NCBI RefSeq assembly: GCF_003364265.1
Contig: NZ_NXLW01000006.1
Location: 55,627-119,626 of the forward strand
Length of the DNA stretch: 64,000 nt
Direction of reading: 5' to 3'
Origin: Helicobacter aurati
GTDB taxonomy: Bacteria; Campylobacterota; Campylobacteria; Campylobacterales; Helicobacteraceae
Shown here: positions 18,276 to 36,959 of the stretch, piece by piece
Layout: each line of letters opens with the position of its first letter
Position numbering within the stretch: position 1 is the stretch's first letter
The notes under the pieces: model-generated
What the model was told of the DNA's origin: nothing
What the model saw: only the letters and a program-made list of their open reading frames with translations
Databases searched by the model: none
Translations under genes and position numbers: made by a program

Positions 18276-19475
18276 ATGGCTAAAGAAAAGTTTAATAGAA
18301 ATAAGCCACATGTGAATGTGGGAACAATTGGGCATGTCGATCATGGTAAAACAACATTAAGTGCAGCAATATCGGCTGTTTTAGCCACCAAAGGTTTAGC
18401 AGAACTTAAGGATTATGACAATATAGATAATGCTCCAGAAGAGAAAGAAAGAGGTATCACTATAGCAACCTCCCATATTGAATATGAGACAGAAAATAGA
18501 CACTATGCGCATGTAGATTGTCCTGGTCATGCAGATTATGTAAAAAATATGATTACAGGTGCTGCGCAAATGGACGGAGCCATTTTGGTTGTATCAGCTT
18601 CTGATGGTCCTATGCCACAAACAAGAGAACATATTCTTTTGTCTCGTCAGGTTGGTGTTCCTTATATTGTTGTTTTCTTGAATAAGCAAGATATGCTTGA
18701 TGACCCAGAATTGCTCGAATTAGTAGAAATGGAAGTACGTGATTTATTGAATGAGTATGAGTTTCCGGGAGATGATACGCCAATCGTTGGTGGTTCTGCA
18801 TTGAAAGCTCTTGAAGAGGCTAAGGCAGGTAATGTAGGTGAATGGGGCGAAAAGATTCTGAAACTTATGGAAGCAGTGGATACGTATATACCTACACCCA
18901 AGAGAGATATAGAGAAGACATTTCTTATGCCGGTTGAAGATGTTTTTTCTATTGCTGGTCGTGGAACGGTTGTTACAGGTAGAATCGAAAGAGGTATTGT
19001 AAAAGTAGGCGATGAAGTAGAGATAGTTGGGATACGCGATACACAGAAAACAACTGTTACAGGTGTCGAAATGTTTCGCAAAGAGATGGATCAAGGTGAA
19101 GCAGGTGACAATGTAGGCGTACTTTTAAGAGGAACAAAGAAGGAAGAGGTTGAAAGGGGCATGGTGCTTTGCAAGCCTGGTTCAATTACTCCACATAAAA
19201 AATTTGAGGCTGAAATTTATGTGCTCAAGAAAGAAGAGGGTGGTAGACATACTCCTTTCCACAATAATTATCGCCCACAATTTTATGTAAGAACTACAGA
19301 TGTTACAGGCACAATACTTTTACCTGAGGGAACAGATTTGGTTATGCCAGGTGATAATCTGAAAATTACGGTTGAGTTACTCAACCCTATCGCATTAGAG
19401 CTAGGCACAAGGTTTGCCATTCGTGAGGGTGGAAAGACAGTTGGTGCAGGTGCGGTAACTAATATTATTGAGTAG
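18276..19475 (+). CDS. tuf: Elongation factor Tu
   Basis: GTPase that delivers aminoacyl-tRNA to the ribosome. The 399-residue protein has the P-loop GHVDHGKT (residues 19-26), the switch II motif DCPGHADY, and the base-recognition motif NKQD, whose Gln is typical of epsilon-proteobacteria. Domains II and III are complete. AGGAGAC precedes the start. The gene follows the tRNA-Thr/Tyr/Gly/Thr run, an old conserved arrangement. No second tuf is seen after fusA in this window. Confidence 0.99.
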   Translation: MAKEKFNRNKPHVNVGTIGHVDHGKTTLSAAISAVLATKGLAELKDYDNIDNAPEEKERGITIATSHIEYETENRHYAHVDCPGHADYVKNMITGAAQMDGAILVVSASDGPMPQTREHILLSRQVGVPYIVVFLNKQDMLDDPELLELVEMEVRDLLNEYEFPGDDTPIVGGSALKALEEAKAGNVGEWGEKILKLMEAVDTYIPTPKRDIEKTFLMPVEDVFSIAGRGTVVTGRIERGIVKVGDEVEIVGIRDTQKTTVTGVEMFRKEMDQGEAGDNVGVLLRGTKKEEVERGMVLCKPGSITPHKKFEAEIYVLKKEEGGRHTPFHNNYRPQFYVRTTDVTGTILLPEGTDLVMPGDNLKITVELLNPIALELGTRFAIREGGKTVGAGAVTNIIE

Positions 19476-19501
19476 ATGTCATTAAGGTTGAGGGTCTCAA
19501 T

Positions 19502-19675
19502 ATGGCAAAAGGAAATATAATAAAAATTGGACTAAAATGTTCAGAATGTGGTGATATTAATTATAGCACTACAAAAAACATGAAAACAAACACGGAAAAA
19601 CTGGAGCTTAAAAAGTTCTGCCCAAGATTAAATAAGCACACTTTGCATAAAGAAGTAAAGTTAAAAACTAGCTAA
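19502..19675 (+). CDS. rpmG: 50S ribosomal protein L33
   Basis: A 57-residue protein beginning [18 protein letters not shown], a clear bL33. The zinc ribbon is incomplete: C13, C16 and C40 are present but the fourth position is L43 (CPRL instead of CPxC). The H. pylori protein also departs from the four-Cys form here, from memory. It is 26 bases after tuf and precedes tRNA-Trp, secE and nusG, the standard order. Confidence 0.93.
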   Translation: MAKGNIIKIGLKCSECGDINYSTTKNMKTNTEKLELKKFCPRLNKHTLHKEVKLKTS

Positions 19676-19690
19676 TTTAATTGCTATTAG

Positions 19691-19725
19691 AAAATTTTAT
19701 GAAACAAAGTATTTCATAAAATTTT
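19691..19725 (+). terminator. Perfect 14-base hairpin between rpmG and tRNA-Trp
   Basis: Arms AAAATTTTATGAAA (19691-19704) and TTTCATAAAATTTT (19712-19725) with a 7-base loop start 15 bases after the rpmG stop. The right arm ends in TTTT, so partial termination is possible. It could equally be a processing site releasing the tRNA-Trp precursor. Confidence 0.45.
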
Positions 19726-19734
19726 GGGTATAAA

Positions 19735-19811
19735 AGGTCAGTAGCTCCAATGGTTAGAGCATCGGTCTCCAAAACCGAGTGTTGAGGGTTCGAATCCTTC
19801 CTGACCTGCCA
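19735..19811 (+). tRNA. tRNA-Trp(CCA)
   Basis: 77-base cloverleaf with encoded CCA and G discriminator. Acceptor AGGTCAG pairs with CTGACCT, and the anticodon loop CTCCAAA gives CCA. It sits between rpmG and secE as in many bacteria. Confidence 0.95.
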
Positions 19812-19889
19812 AATAATTTTTGAATGTTTAGAATTGTAATGTTTTAGAATCTAAACAAAACAGAAGAATGATTCCAAAGGTTCTGTTAA

Positions 19890-20069
19890 ATGAAATTAAT
19901 GAAATATTATAGAGAAGCTAAAGAAGAACTAGGAAAAGTTATATTTCCTACTAAAGAGCAAATACGTAATGCCTATATTTCTGTGGCAGTAGTTGTAACC
20001 GTGATTACTTTGTTTTTAGCACTAGTAAACGTCATTTTGGGCTTTATAGTAGGAAATACAATATCTTAG
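19890..20069 (+). CDS. secE: Preprotein translocase subunit SecE
   Basis: A 59-residue protein with an amphipathic cytoplasmic stretch (YYREAKEELGKVIFPTKEQ) followed by one transmembrane helix (about residues 29-53), the reduced SecE form. The TK/R..EL.KV.FP pattern is the family signature. AAAGG at 19876-19880 favours the ATG at 19890; a second ATG at 19899 is possible. It lies 16 bases before nusG. Confidence 0.92.
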   Translation: MKLMKYYREAKEELGKVIFPTKEQIRNAYISVAVVVTVITLFLALVNVILGFIVGNTIS

Positions 20070-20085
20070 GCACGGAGGGAATAGC

Positions 20086-20619
20086 ATGGAATTTGAATGG
20101 TATGCAATACAGACCTATTCTGGGAGTGAACAATCAGTCAAAAAGGCTATTGAGAATCTTATTGAACAAAATAATGCAAAACATCGTTTAAAAGATATTG
20201 TTGTTCCAACTGAAGATATTTTCGAAATCAAAGATAGAAAGAAAAAAACTATACAAAGAAGTATTTATCCAGGATATGTTTTTGTGCATATCAATTTAGA
20301 TACAGAGCTATGGCATATGATTCAATCATTGCCAAGGGTGGGCAGATTTATTGGAGAAAGTAAAAAACCTACTCCTTTGAATGATAATGACATTAATAAT
20401 ATTTTGGATAAAGTTCAGAATAGACCCGCACCTCGACCAAAGGTTTCTTTTACCACTGGAGAGGTTATTCGAATTACAGAAGGTCCATTCGCTAATTTTA
20501 CGGGTATTGTAGAAAGCTATGATATGCAAAATAAAAAGCTTACTCTCAATGTTTCTATCTTTGGTCGAAATACTCCAATAGAAATTAATGATGCTCAAGT
20601 AGAAAAAGATTTTAGTTAA
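20086..20619 (+). CDS. nusG: Transcription antitermination protein NusG
   Basis: Binds RNA polymerase to control pausing and termination and couples it to ribosomes through S10. The 177-residue protein has the NGN domain (WYAIQTYSGSEQSVK at the start, PGYVFVHI in the middle) and a C-terminal KOW domain with VIRITEGPFANFTGIVES (about residues 125-142). Cys-free and of normal length. GGAGGG precedes the start. Confidence 0.98.
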   Translation: MEFEWYAIQTYSGSEQSVKKAIENLIEQNNAKHRLKDIVVPTEDIFEIKDRKKKTIQRSIYPGYVFVHINLDTELWHMIQSLPRVGRFIGESKKPTPLNDNDINNILDKVQNRPAPRPKVSFTTGEVIRITEGPFANFTGIVESYDMQNKKLTLNVSIFGRNTPIEINDAQVEKDFS

Positions 20620-20639
20620 GTATGCCCAAGTAAATTGAG

Positions 20640-20668
20640 TTGATATATTTTATTTGATAGGCTATAAA
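20640..20668 (+). promoter_or_regulatory. Candidate promoter for rplK operon
   Basis: TTGATA (20640-20645), a 17-base spacer and TATAAA (20663-20668) lie 35 bases before rplK, in the 84-base gap after nusG. Confidence 0.45.
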
Positions 20669-20703
20669 AATAAGATTTAGTTTAATTTATAAAGGATTAA
20701 GAT

Positions 20704-21129
20704 ATGGCGAAAAAAATTGTAGGCGAATTAAAATTGCAGATTCCAGCTGGCAAAGCCAATCCTTCACCTCCTGTTGGTCCTGCTCTTGGGCAACGAGGTG
20801 TTAACATCATGGAGTTTTGTAAGGCTTTTAATGAAAGAACTAAGGATATGGGCAATTTTAATATACCTGTTATTATTACAGTTTACCAAGATAAAAGTTT
20901 TACCTTTATTACGAAAAAACCACCGGTCACCGATTTGATTAAAGCAAATACAAAAATCAGCAAAGGTTCTGATAATCCTTTGAAAAACAAAGTGGCTAAA
21001 CTTACACAGGCACAATTGGAAGATATTGCTAGGATAAAATTAGAAGATTTAAACACTTCTGATATTGAGGAAGCAAAGCGAATAGTTGCTGGGAGTGCTA
21101 GAAGTATGGGTGTCGAAATAGTAGATTAA
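20704..21129 (+). CDS. rplK: 50S ribosomal protein L11
   Basis: uL11 binds the GTPase-associated region of 23S rRNA and forms the base of the factor-binding stalk. The 141-residue protein carries the conserved [17 protein letters not shown] loop near the N-terminus and the C-terminal RNA-binding domain ending RSMGVEIVD. It lies 17 bases before rplA, the usual pair. Confidence 0.98.
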   Translation: MAKKIVGELKLQIPAGKANPSPPVGPALGQRGVNIMEFCKAFNERTKDMGNFNIPVIITVYQDKSFTFITKKPPVTDLIKANTKISKGSDNPLKNKVAKLTQAQLEDIARIKLEDLNTSDIEEAKRIVAGSARSMGVEIVD

Positions 21130-21146
21130 TTTGTGGAGAATGTCTA

Positions 21147-21854
21147 ATGAAAAAAAATAAACTTTCGAAGAGATTACAACTTTTATCGCAAAAAATTGAT
21201 TGCAATAGATTGTATGATATGCAATCTGCCATAAATACCGTAAAATCTTTAGCTTCAGCAAAATTTGATGAGACTATTGAAGTAAGCTTGAGGCTAGGTG
21301 TCGATCCTCGCCATGCAGATCAAATGATTCGTGGCGCAGTAGTTTTACCACATGGAACAGGAAAAAAGGTAAGTGTTGCTGTATTTGCCAAGGATTTAAA
21401 AGCTGATGAGGCACGTAATGCTGGCGCAGATATTGTTGGTGATGAAGATTTGGTTGAAAGCATTAAGGCTGGCAATATAGCTTTCGATATAGTGATTGCT
21501 ACACCCGATATGATGCCTTTTGTTGGTAAAGTTGGTAGAATCTTAGGTCCAAAAGGAATCATGCCGAATCCAAAAACAGGCACTGTAACTTTGGATATTG
21601 CGAGGGCTGTTCATAATGCAAAAAGTGGACAGGTTAACTTTCGCGTAGATAAAAAGGGAAATATTCATAGTCCTATTGGAAAGGCGAGTTTTACCGAGGA
21701 TAAAATTCTCGACAATCTTGTGCAATTTATTAAAACGATTAATCGATTAAAACCAAGCACCGCTAAGGGTAAGTATATTCGCTCAAGCAATCTCTCTTTA
21801 ACCATGAGTCCGTCTGTCAAGTTAGATTCTCAAGAACTTATGGATATCAAATAA
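21147..21854 (+). CDS. rplA: 50S ribosomal protein L1
   Basis: uL1 forms the mobile L1 stalk that helps release E-site tRNA; in other bacteria it also represses its own operon by binding the leader mRNA. The 235-residue protein contains the signature [18 protein letters not shown] and the [17 protein letters not shown] loop. Length is normal. The next gene, rplJ, follows after a 167-base leader. Confidence 0.98.
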   Translation: MKKNKLSKRLQLLSQKIDCNRLYDMQSAINTVKSLASAKFDETIEVSLRLGVDPRHADQMIRGAVVLPHGTGKKVSVAVFAKDLKADEARNAGADIVGDEDLVESIKAGNIAFDIVIATPDMMPFVGKVGRILGPKGIMPNPKTGTVTLDIARAVHNAKSGQVNFRVDKKGNIHSPIGKASFTEDKILDNLVQFIKTINRLKPSTAKGKYIRSSNLSLTMSPSVKLDSQELMDIK

Positions 21855-22021
21855 TGGGTTTAAAATATTAAATAATTATAGAACTTATGCAATCAAGAAA
21901 AGAAAATTTTAGAGAATCTGTTTTTCTATTTTGGTTACAAGCTTTATCTTGGGACTGAAGACTACTGGGGCGTAAGCTTAAAAATTACCCCGTATAGGTT
22001 AGATGTCTGAAAGGAGGAAAT
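21855..22021 (+). promoter_or_regulatory. rplJ-rplL leader, probable L10 autoregulatory region
   Basis: The 167 bases before rplJ hold no gene. At 21967-21991 there is a hairpin (GGG plus GTAA pairing with TTACCCC, two-base bulge), followed by a very strong Shine-Dalgarno AAGGAGG at 22011-22017. L10 binding to such a leader regulates rplJ-rplL in many bacteria. The assignment is from position and structure; a covariance-model search was not possible. Confidence 0.5.
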
Positions 22022-22510
22022 ATGACACGGAAAGACAAAAAAGATTTGGTTGTGCATTTGACAGAAAGCTTTAAAAATGCGAGTGCTATGATTATTTGTG
22101 ATTATAAAGGTTTGAGTGTTAAACACTTAGAGCTACTTCGTAAAGATTCTAAGAAAGCAGATATTCAAGTGCAAGTGATAAAAAATAAACTTGCCAGTAT
22201 TGCTTTGAAGGAAGCCGGTTATTTGCCATCCGAGTTAAAAAATACAAACATTTATATCTGGGCTAATGATCAAATTTCGCTTGCAAAAGTGGTTTATAAA
22301 TTTCAAGAATCACACAGCGAATGGTTTAAAGTCAAATTTGGTTATTTTGATGGTGAAATAGTAGATTCAAAGCATATTGAAGCTGTTTCGAAATTACCAA
22401 GTAAAGAGGAATTGATTGGTATGTTGCTTTCAGTGTGGACAGCACCAGCACGTTATTTCGTTACTGCATTAGACAATTTGAAAAAACAAAAAGAAGAACA
22501 AGGAGCTTAG
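22022..22510 (+). CDS. rplJ: 50S ribosomal protein L10
   Basis: uL10 links the L7/L12 dimers to the ribosome. The 162-residue protein begins [14 protein letters not shown] and has the typical [11 protein letters not shown] segment. The C-terminal helix (about 135-160), rich in Lys and Gln, carries the L12-binding sites. One base separates it from rplL, as expected for a coupled stoichiometric pair. Confidence 0.97.
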   Translation: MTRKDKKDLVVHLTESFKNASAMIICDYKGLSVKHLELLRKDSKKADIQVQVIKNKLASIALKEAGYLPSELKNTNIYIWANDQISLAKVVYKFQESHSEWFKVKFGYFDGEIVDSKHIEAVSKLPSKEELIGMLLSVWTAPARYFVTALDNLKKQKEEQGA

Positions 22511-22511
22511 T

Positions 22512-22886
22512 ATGGCAATTTCAAAAGAAGAAGTATTAGAGTATATTGGTAGTTTGTCTGTTTTAGAATTATCCGAGCTTGTGAAAGCTTTTGAGGAGAA
22601 ATTTGGCGTAAGTGCCGCCCCTACTATCGTTGCCGGAGCAGCGGCAGCAGGTAGTGCTGCTCCAGCTGATGAAAAAACAGAATTTGATGTAATCTTGCTT
22701 GATGCAGGTGCTAATAAAATTAATGTTATTAAAGCCGTTCGTGAAATTACAGGTTTAGGCTTAAAAGAGGCTAAGGATGCCACAGAAAAGACACCTAATA
22801 CCCTTAAAGAAGCGATAAGCAAGGAAGATGCAGAGAATTTTAAGAAAAAGCTTGAGGATGCTGGTGCAAAAGTAGAAATAAAATAA
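22512..22886 (+). CDS. rplL: 50S ribosomal protein L7/L12
   Basis: Multicopy stalk protein that recruits translation GTPases. The 124-residue protein has the N-terminal dimerisation domain, an Ala/Gly-rich hinge (about residues 38-52) and the C-terminal factor-binding domain with [21 protein letters not shown]. It is followed by a structured 154-base gap before rpoBC. Confidence 0.98.
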   Translation: MAISKEEVLEYIGSLSVLELSELVKAFEEKFGVSAAPTIVAGAAAAGSAAPADEKTEFDVILLDAGANKINVIKAVREITGLGLKEAKDATEKTPNTLKEAISKEDAENFKKKLEDAGAKVEIK

Positions 22887-22904
22887 TTCTATTTGACAGT
22901 AGCG

Positions 22905-23004
22905 CGTGGCTTGATTTAAACAAAGCCATGAAACGAACTTATTTTAAGCAGAAATGCTTTTTAGAGTATTCTATATGCTTTATTGTGTGAGATAGGGCAT
23001 ATAG
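22905..23004 (+). promoter_or_regulatory. Three tandem hairpins between rplL and rpoBC, possible attenuator
   Basis: Hairpin 1 is an 8-pair stem with one G-U (22905-22912 with 22923-22930). Hairpin 2 is AAGCA-GAAA-TGCTT followed by TTT (22946-22962). Hairpin 3 pairs CTATATGC (22971-22978) with GCATATAG (22997-23004). E. coli has an attenuator and an RNase III site at this point to lower rpoBC expression relative to L12. A similar role here is an inference. Confidence 0.5.
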
Positions 23005-23028
23005 AGTATTTGGTTTAATAATGAGTAA

Positions 23029-31704
<8,676 letters not shown>

Positions 31705-31772
31705 ATATATTTTCTATACTTTGAGTATAATAGCAAGATATTTTTTTAAAATTTAGCATTAAGGATGTATGT

Positions 31773-32156
31773 GTGCCAACAATTAACCAGTTAATTCGTC
31801 GAGAAAGAAAGAAGATTGTCAAGAAAACAAAGTCGCCGGCATTGGCAGAGTGTCCACAGCGAAGGGGAGTTTGTACAAGGGTTTATACTACTACTCCAAA
31901 AAAACCTAATTCTGCAATTAGAAAAGTAGCGAAAGTTCGTTTGACAAGCAAATTCGAGGTGATTAGTTATATACCAGGTATCGGACATAATTTGCAGGAG
32001 CACTCTATTGTACTTGTGCGAGGCGGACGTGTTAAAGATTTACCAGGCGTAAAATACCATATTATCCGCGGAGCATTAGATACAGCAGGAGTTGCTAAAC
32101 GTTCCGTGTCTCGCAGTAAATATGGTGCTAAAAGGGCAAAAGAAACAAAAAAATAA
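31773..32156 (+). CDS. rpsL: 30S ribosomal protein S12
   Basis: uS12 lies at the decoding centre. The 127-residue protein has K43 in [10 protein letters not shown] and K88 before DLPGVK, the wild-type residues whose substitution gives streptomycin resistance. The start codon is GTG at 31773, placed by AAGGA (31761-31765) seven bases upstream and by the family N-terminus PTINQL. A TATAAT at 31726-31731 upstream may be a local promoter. It begins the rpsL-rpsG-fusA group. Confidence 0.98.
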   Translation: MPTINQLIRRERKKIVKKTKSPALAECPQRRGVCTRVYTTTPKKPNSAIRKVAKVRLTSKFEVISYIPGIGHNLQEHSIVLVRGGRVKDLPGVKYHIIRGALDTAGVAKRSVSRSKYGAKRAKETKK

Positions 32157-32162
32157 TTTTAA

Positions 32163-32648
<486 letters not shown>

Positions 32649-32661
32649 TTAAGGGGTAAGA

Positions 32662-34740
32662 ATGGCTAGAAAAACTCCGCTTAATCGGATACGTAATATC
32701 GGTATAGCTGCGCATATCGATGCGGGTAAGACAACTACTTCAGAAAGAATTTTATTTTATACAGGTGTGAGCCATAAAATTGGAGAAGTTCATGATGGTG
32801 CGGCTACTATGGATTGGATGGAGCAAGAAAAAGAAAGAGGCATTACTATTACTTCTGCTGCTACGACTTGCTTCTGGAAAGATTATCAGATTAATCTCAT
32901 TGATACTCCGGGACACGTCGATTTTACTATCGAAGTGGAACGTTCCATGCGAGTATTAGACGGTGCTATTGCAGTGTTTTGTTCTGTTGGCGGTGTGCAG
33001 CCACAAAGCGAAACAGTTTGGAGACAGGCAAACAAATACGGTGTTCCACGTATGGTATTTGTCAATAAGATGGATAGAATTGGTGCAAATTTTTATAATG
33101 TAGAATCACAAATCAGAGAAAGGTTGAAAGCCAATCCAGTACCAATTTGTATTCCTATTGGTTCAGAGGATTCTTTCATTGGCGTTATTGATTTATTACA
33201 AATGAAGGCTATTGTCTGGAATGATGAATCTATGGGCGCAAAGTATGATATTGAAGAAATACCTGCAGAATTACTAGATAAAGCGAATGAATATCGCGAA
33301 AAACTCTTAGAATCTGCTGCCGAACAAGAAGAAACATTAATGGAAAAATATCTTAGTGGTATCGAATTAAGTATAGACGATATTAAACGCGGTATTAAAA
33401 TTGGTTGTCATAATATGAGTTTGATTCCTATGCTCTGTGGTTCTAGTTTTAAGAATAAAGGAGTGCAAACACTACTTGACGCTGTTATAGATTATTTGCC
33501 TGCGCCTACTGAAGTTACAGAAATAAAAGGCATTGATCCAAAAACTGATTCTGAAATTTATGTAGAATCTACCGATAACGGTGAGTTTGCTGGGCTTGCA
33601 TTTAAGATTATGACGGATCCTTTTGTCGGACAGCTGACATTTGTTCGTGTATATCGTGGAATGTTAGAGTCTGGTAGTTATGTATATAACTCCACTAAAA
33701 ACAAAAAGGAACGTGTAGGAAGATTGCTAAAAATGCATTCAAACAAAAGAGAAGATATCAAAGATGTTTATGCTGGAGAGATTTGTGCTTTTGTTGGGCT
33801 AAAAGAAACTTTAACTGGGGATACGCTTTGTGATGAAAAGAATCCTGTGGTTTTGGAACGTATGGAATTTCCAGAACCTGTTATACATATTGCAGTAGAG
33901 CCTAAAACTAAAGCTGATCAAGAAAAAATGGCAGTGGCACTTGGAAAGTTAGCTGAAGAGGATCCAAGTTTCCGTGTGAGCACACACGAGGAGACTGGAC
34001 AAACGCTTATAGGTGGTATGGGTGAATTACATCTTGAAATTATTGTAGATAGATTAAAGCGAGAATTTCGTGTGGAAGCCGAGGTGGGGCAGCCTCAAGT
34101 GGCATTCCGTGAAACTATTCGGTCTAGTGTAACCCAAGAATGCAAGTATGCAAAGCAATCAGGTGGTCGTGGGCAGTATGGACATGTGCACATTAAGCTG
34201 GAGCCAAAAGAGGCTGGTTCGGGTTATGAGTTTGTTAATGAGATTACTGGTGGAGTCATTCCAAAAGAATATATTCCAGCTGTGGATAAAGGTATTCAGG
34301 AAGCAATGCAAAGCGGTATCTTAGCTGGTTATCCTGTAGTGGATTGCAAGGTTACACTTTACGACGGTACGTACCATGAAGTTGATTCTTCTGAAATGGC
34401 ATTTAAAATCGCTGGCTCTATGGCGTTTAAAGACGCGTGTCGTAAGGCGAATGCCGTACTTTTAGAGCCTATGATGAAAGTAGAAGTAGAAGTGCCAGAA
34501 GAATATATGGGCGATGTTATTGGAGATCTAAATCGTAGAAGAGGACAAATTAGTGCGATGGATGATAGAATGGGGTTAAAAATTGTCAATGCTTTTGTAC
34601 CATTAGCCGAAATGTTTGGCTATTCTACCGATTTGCGTTCAGCGACACAGGGTCGTGGAACATACAGTATGGAATTTGATCATTATGGGGAAGTTCCAAA
34701 TAATATTGCTAAGGATATTATGGAAAAACGACAAATGTAG
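32662..34740 (+). CDS. fusA: Elongation factor G
   Basis: Ribosomal translocase GTPase of 692 residues. G1 motif AHIDAGKTT (about residues 17-25), switch [14 protein letters not shown], then domains II-V in order, ending in [17 protein letters not shown]. Complete and normal length. tuf is not downstream, having its place after the tRNA cluster, and 214 bases separate fusA from the glycosyltransferase start. Confidence 0.99.
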   Translation: MARKTPLNRIRNIGIAAHIDAGKTTTSERILFYTGVSHKIGEVHDGAATMDWMEQEKERGITITSAATTCFWKDYQINLIDTPGHVDFTIEVERSMRVLDGAIAVFCSVGGVQPQSETVWRQANKYGVPRMVFVNKMDRIGANFYNVESQIRERLKANPVPICIPIGSEDSFIGVIDLLQMKAIVWNDESMGAKYDIEEIPAELLDKANEYREKLLESAAEQEETLMEKYLSGIELSIDDIKRGIKIGCHNMSLIPMLCGSSFKNKGVQTLLDAVIDYLPAPTEVTEIKGIDPKTDSEIYVESTDNGEFAGLAFKIMTDPFVGQLTFVRVYRGMLESGSYVYNSTKNKKERVGRLLKMHSNKREDIKDVYAGEICAFVGLKETLTGDTLCDEKNPVVLERMEFPEPVIHIAVEPKTKADQEKMAVALGKLAEEDPSFRVSTHEETGQTLIGGMGELHLEIIVDRLKREFRVEAEVGQPQVAFRETIRSSVTQECKYAKQSGGRGQYGHVHIKLEPKEAGSGYEFVNEITGGVIPKEYIPAVDKGIQEAMQSGILAGYPVVDCKVTLYDGTYHEVDSSEMAFKIAGSMAFKDACRKANAVLLEPMMKVEVEVPEEYMGDVIGDLNRRRGQISAMDDRMGLKIVNAFVPLAEMFGYSTDLRSATQGRGTYSMEFDHYGEVPNNIAKDIMEKRQM

Positions 34741-34954
34741 TTATGTTTAATTTGATGACTCATTTGGGTTAGTAGCTATTGAGATATTGAGTGGTTATTT
34801 ATGACGTTTAGCAGCAGTTGTTATTTTGAACAATATGAAGTTGATTGATTTTGTATATCCTTGTCAAAGGCATTACGTGTAAATAATGCTTTTTATTATT
34901 ACAAAATATATTGTGATAGCGTTTTTATCATTATTGTGGAAAGTTTTGGAATCA

Positions 34955-35869
34955 ATGCTGAAAAGTATAAACAATAAACCAACTTGTTCTCTTATTATCA
35001 CTACCTATAATCAAGAAGAAAGATTGTGTCTCGTACTCCTGTCTGTATTGGCATTACAACCTTTACCTGATGAAGTACTTATTGCGGATGATGGTAGCAC
35101 AGAAAAAACACAAGATCTAATACAATTATTTCAAGCTATTTTTCCTTGTCCTCTCTTGCATGTGTGGCAAGAAGATAAGGGGTTTCGTTTAGCGCAAGTG
35201 AGAAATAAAGCTATATCTAGTGCGAAAGGGGAATATATTATTCTTATTGATGGAGATATGATATTAGAATCTCATTTTATTGCCGATCACTTGAAATTTG
35301 CTAAGCAGAGAACATTATTACAAGGTTCAAGGATTATGCTTAGTGAACCAATAAGCAAAGGTATTCTTTTCAAAGTACCAAAAATAATTTCTGATATATA
35401 TATATATATATATATCAGAAATTATTCTCAAGCCAAGACATACCTACAAGAATTTGACACAAATGGCTTTCCTTATGCCTTGATCGATAATTCCTATACG
35501 GTCTATTTACCAAAAGAGGCGAAAGCTCGACGTATCTTACCTTTAGCGGCTTTTTTATATAAAGTTTCTAAGATTACTTCTAGGTACTTCGACAAGAAAG
35601 AGATGATTAGGGGCATTCGCGGTTGTAATATGGGGTTTTACAAAGCGGACTTTTTGCGAATAAAAGGATTTAATGAGAATTTTATAGGTTGGGGACGAGA
35701 AGACAGTGATTTTGTTGCGAGATTTTTATTTGCTGGTGGAGAGATGCGCAGATTAAGATTCTATGGCATTGCTTATCATATTTACCATCCAGAAAATGAA
35801 AGAAATATGCTAGAAAAGAATCATAAGATATATCTTGACACTATTCGACATAAAAAAGTACAATGGTAA
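34955..35869 (+). CDS. Family 2 glycosyltransferase with internal (AT)11 tract
   Basis: GT-A fold transferase of about 304 residues, likely acting on surface glycan or lipooligosaccharide. The N-terminal domain has CSLIITTYNQEERL, the nucleotide-binding IADDGST and a DGD metal motif (LIDGDMIL). The C-terminal part GCNMGFYKADF and WGREDSDFVARF matches the galactosyltransferase-type C domain. ATG 34955 is chosen because homology starts just after it; an in-frame ATG at 34886 is possible but its nearest AAGG is too far away. An 11-unit AT repeat encodes alternating Ile-Tyr at residues 147-154 and is in frame here. Any change of 1-2 units would truncate the protein. Confidence 0.82.
   Translation: MLKSINNKPTCSLIITTYNQEERLCLVLLSVLALQPLPDEVLIADDGSTEKTQDLIQLFQAIFPCPLLHVWQEDKGFRLAQVRNKAISSAKGEYIILIDGDMILESHFIADHLKFAKQRTLLQGSRIMLSEPISKGILFKVPKIISDIYIYIYIRNYSQAKTYLQEFDTNGFPYALIDNSYTVYLPKEAKARRILPLAAFLYKVSKITSRYFDKKEMIRGIRGCNMGFYKADFLRIKGFNENFIGWGREDSDFVARFLFAGGEMRRLRFYGIAYHIYHPENERNMLEKNHKIYLDTIRHKKVQW
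35383..35426. repeat. 44-base perfect palindrome centred on (AT)11
   Basis: Eleven-base arms AATAATTTCTG (35383-35393) and CAGAAATTATT (35416-35426) flank 22 bases of alternating AT (35394-35415). The whole is self-complementary with no mismatch. It lies inside the glycosyltransferase gene, in frame. Dinucleotide tracts of this length are classic slippage sites, and the palindrome can also extrude a cruciform or form a long mRNA hairpin. Confidence 0.95.
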
Positions 35870-35892
35870 TGTTTTTTGAATGAGGATAATTT

Positions 35893-36423
35893 ATGCAGTG
35901 TCAAAAGGCGATTTTCTTTGATAGAGACGGCGTAATTAACGAAGATTTAGGTTATGTGCATAAAATTGCGGATTTTAGATTCTATGAAGATTTTTTTCCC
36001 TGTGTTGCAAAATTTAAACAACATGATTATAAATTAATTGTAGTGACTAATCAATCGGGTATAGAACGTGGATTCTATACGGTTAAGGAATTTTTAGCGT
36101 TGAGTGCTTATATGCAGGAATGTATTTATAAAAAATTAGGATTTTATCTTGATAAAATTTATTTTTGCCCATCATTTCGTGACTCAAGTCGCAGAAAACC
36201 TGCACCCGGTATGTTACTAGAGGCTAAAAGAGCATATAACTTAGATATGGATGATTGTATAATTGTGGGCGATAAGTTAAGTGACGTGGAAGCTGGGCAT
36301 AACGCAGGATTAAAAAAAGTGTTTTTATTGCAACGACAACATGAGTGTTTTACGCATTCGGCATCTTCACATTATTGTGTTATTACCACATTGAGTCAGC
36401 TCACGCCCCATGCAATAATTTAG
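35893..36423 (+). CDS. GmhB-like HAD-IIIA phosphatase
   Basis: HAD-superfamily phosphatase of 176 residues, closest in pattern to D-glycero-D-manno-heptose-1,7-bisphosphate 7-phosphatase (GmhB), which makes the heptose precursor of the lipopolysaccharide core. Motif I is D10-R-D12-GVIN, motif II VTNQSG, motif III KPAPGM and motif IV GDKLSDVEAG. The zinc loop of E. coli GmhB (CxH...CxC) is not intact: only FCPSF is seen and the CxC pair is missing. So this is a zinc-less variant or a related sugar-phosphate phosphatase. It lies 23 bases after the glycosyltransferase and is probably co-transcribed. Confidence 0.72.
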   Translation: MQCQKAIFFDRDGVINEDLGYVHKIADFRFYEDFFPCVAKFKQHDYKLIVVTNQSGIERGFYTVKEFLALSAYMQECIYKKLGFYLDKIYFCPSFRDSSRRKPAPGMLLEAKRAYNLDMDDCIIVGDKLSDVEAGHNAGLKKVFLLQRQHECFTHSASSHYCVITTLSQLTPHAII

Positions 36424-36478
36424 CAGTATAAATTTCCTTATATCAAGGATAAATATTTTCAAGATTTTAAAGAATATA

Positions 36479-36508
36479 TTGACTCTGCAGGGGGATTTTT
36501 GTTAATAT
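36479..36508 (+). promoter_or_regulatory. Candidate promoter for the S10 operon
   Basis: TTGACT (36479-36484), an 18-base spacer and TAATAT (36503-36508) lie about 68 bases before rpsJ in the gap after the phosphatase gene. Confidence 0.45.
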
Positions 36509-36576
36509 TCATTCAAATTTTAGAATCAATTTAAGATACATTAAAATCTTTAGCCATATTGATGTTAAGGAAGGTT

Positions 36577-36888
36577 ATGCAAAAAATTAGACTAAGATTA
36601 AAGGCTTATGATCACAGAGTACTTGATCGGTCTGTGGCTGCTATTGTAAGTGCGGTAAAGCGGACAGGATCGGAAATTATTGGACCAATTCCTCTACCAA
36701 CACATAAAAGAAGATATACAGTATTGCGTTCGCCACATATTAATAAAGACTCGAGAGAACAATTTGAAATTAGAATACATAGCAGAATGATAGATATTAT
36801 GTCAGCAACAGGAGATACCGTTGATAGTCTTATGAAGCTTGATTTGGCACCAGAAGTTGACGTTGAAGTTATGTCCATGGACAAGTAG
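36577..36888 (+). CDS. rpsJ: 30S ribosomal protein S10
   Basis: uS10 (NusE) is both a 30S head protein and a partner of NusB/NusG. The frame is 103 residues, the usual length, when started at ATG 36577 directly after AAGGAAGG (36568-36574). The upstream in-frame ATG at 36559 would add six residues before the ribosome-binding site. It carries [15 protein letters not shown] and the conserved [10 protein letters not shown]. First gene of the S10 cluster, 71 bases before rplC. Confidence 0.98.
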   Translation: MQKIRLRLKAYDHRVLDRSVAAIVSAVKRTGSEIIGPIPLPTHKRRYTVLRSPHINKDSREQFEIRIHSRMIDIMSATGDTVDSLMKLDLAPEVDVEVMSMDK

Positions 36889-36959
36889 TAATGGAATCTT
36901 AGAAATTTAGAATTGTGAATTTATAGATTTTTAAATTTATTCTGTAAGGATTAAGTAAG

